Of a stretch of 40,035 nt of DNA, positions 39,275-40,035 are shown piece by piece; positions within the stretch are counted from its first letter, which is position 1; each line of letters opens with the position of its first letter. This DNA comes from Clostridia bacterium (GTDB taxonomy: Bacteria > Bacillota > Clostridia > Oscillospirales > Acutalibacteraceae), in contig CAAGBN010000081.1 in NCBI GenBank assembly GCA_900768075.1, positions 1 through 40,035 of the forward strand. Direction: 5' to 3'. The notes under the pieces were generated by a model, which searched no databases, had not been told where the DNA came from, and saw nothing but the letters and a program-made list of their open reading frames with translations. The position numbers and the translations under genes are program-made.

Positions 39275-40035
39275 TTATCGTGAATCCCTGTCTCTTTGAC
39301 GGAGCAGGTATCTGTAATAATGCTCACAAGCCTTCATGACAAAGTTTTCAAGGTCACTTTCTTTAACTTTTGGAGCAACTTTCTGTAAGCGTTCAACAGA
39401 GAATTTTACTGTCGGCTTCTGATTCGCCTTATCCTCCTGCATTATGGTTTCAATGCTTTCATCAGAAAGCTCACCCGCCTGACTTAACTTTTTGAAACGG
39501 ACTGCCTGAGAAAGTGAGGGCATTCTGTCTTCTTCCTCAATCGTACCGAGAAGAGAATACTGTTCTTCATCGGTGAGATAAGAAAGCTCAACCGCAGGTG
39601 TGAGAGCAATTTTCTCTTCATCAACAAGCTCAAGCAGTTCGGGGATGAGGTATGTCAGACGGATATATCTTTTAACCGTATCTTTACTGATACTTTCCGT
39701 TACACCTATCTGTTCAGTTGCTAACTTCGGTGCAACTTGCACCGAAGTTAAGTCAGAGCGTTTACCCTGATGCTTCAAAGCTTCCGCTTTCAATTTGTAA
39801 GCAAAGGCTCGTTCACTTGGCAGAATATGCTCACGGTGAAGATTACTGTCAACGAGCATAATTGCCGCTTCATCACGGGTGACGGCATAAATAAAAGCAG
39901 GGACTTCTTTCATCCCTGCTTTGACTGTGGCGTGTAAGCGTCGGTGTCCGCTTATTACCTCATATTCATCTGTGTTTTCGATAGGACGGATAATTATAGG
40001 AGTAAGAATACCTTGCTCCTGAATACTGCATATAA
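39275..40035 (-). CDS. ParB/RepB/Spo0J-family protein (5' end beyond window)
   Basis: A partial gene cut by the right edge. The frame stays open from the ATG at 39913 through to 40035, adding about 40 residues: GILTPIIIRP and YEVISGHRRLHA are the ParB-box motifs, so the ATG is internal. The central HTH region (TESISKDTVKRYIRLTYLIP) and C-terminal helical domain follow. In conjugative elements such ParB-like proteins serve maintenance or DNA processing. A 29-bp palindrome at 39722-39750 lies inside the coding sequence (TSVQVAPKLATEQ). The stop is 18 bp upstream of the xis-like gene. Confidence 0.88.
   Translation of the reverse strand, partial: ICSIQEQGILTPIIIRPIENTDEYEVISGHRRLHATVKAGMKEVPAFIYAVTRDEAAIMLVDSNLHREHILPSERAFAYKLKAEALKHQGKRSDLTSVQVAPKLATEQIGVTESISKDTVKRYIRLTYLIPELLELVDEEKIALTPAVELSYLTDEEQYSLLGTIEEEDRMPSLSQAVRFKKLSQAGELSDESIETIMQEDKANQKPTVKFSVERLQKVAPKVKESDLENFVMKACEHYYRYLLRQRDRDSR
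39722..39750. repeat. 29-bp near-perfect palindrome inside parB-like gene
   Basis: TAACTTCGGTGCAA and TTGCACCGAAGTTA are perfect 14-nt arms around a single C. It can fold as a long hairpin in DNA or mRNA and codes through in frame. Confidence 0.9.

Noticed and set aside
1..40035. CRISPR array
   Set aside because: No set of regularly spaced identical repeats with unique spacers was seen; tandem repeats present have no spacers.

Overview
The window looks like chromosome of a low-to-mid GC, Gram-positive-type anaerobe of class Clostridia, most likely an Oscillospirales/Ruminococcaceae-like gut or rumen commensal. The reasons are the CIRCE-controlled groESL, a Firmicutes-type LexA box, TTGACA/TATAAT promoters 17 bp apart, strong AGGAGG ribosome sites with several TTG starts, a secreted GH5 glucanase, a GPH sugar symporter, DUF6273 and threonine-rich secreted proteins, and dense short hairpin repeats between genes. 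This is inference from gene content; no species can be named.

Layout. (1) About 1-3760: the right end of an integrated mobile element that runs off the left edge. It has a leftward xis-int-mobC-like-repA operon and a divergent XRE repressor across a four-operator switch, and it abuts the 3' side of guaA. (2) 3762-8640: a GMP synthase ATPase subunit without its glutaminase domain, a CofE/F420-ligase-like protein, a 600 bp repeat-rich gap and a secreted DUF6273 protein. (3) 8641-16401: an RluA-type pseudouridine synthase with ligA, a secreted LCAT-like hydrolase with Cys at the nucleophile position, then metG-tatD. (4) 16402-21300: hairpin repeats, a 29-codon gene with its own terminator, yraN, groESL and a class B penicillin-binding protein. 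(5) 21309-27250: a leftward run of membrane protein, lipoprotein, DUF4375-like protein, rsmI, tag, GH5 glucanase and trmN6. (6) 27357-30377: a PrsA-like foldase and, divergently, an SOS-box-controlled double-HTH regulator with a small coiled-coil partner. (7) 30553-37080: a leftward cluster of GPH symporter, type-B esterase, LCAT-like hydrolase, OmpR-type response regulator and histidine kinase. (8) 37217-37432: a tRNA-Met(CAU)/tRNA-Trp operon. (9) About 37500 to the right edge: a second integrated element with integrase, excisionase-like protein and a ParB-family protein cut by the edge.

How the parts fit. Core genes (translation, rRNA/tRNA modification, DNA ligation and repair, chaperones, cell wall) are mixed with envelope or secreted hydrolases that suit a polysaccharide- and ester-degrading anaerobe. 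Symporter, esterase and secreted hydrolase are probably one transcript, with a two-component system downstream on the same strand. Two tyrosine-recombinase elements bracket about 33.7 kb of ordinary chromosome.

The most striking non-coding feature is a family of four interspersed repeats (11657, 16618, 21176 and 26182). Each is a closed four-way-junction cloverleaf: an outer GGCTCCAT/ATGGAGCC-type stem (GGCTCAT/ATGAGCC in the 21176 copy) enclosing three adjacent hairpins with 2-4 nt loops. The hairpin sequences change between copies while pairing is kept.
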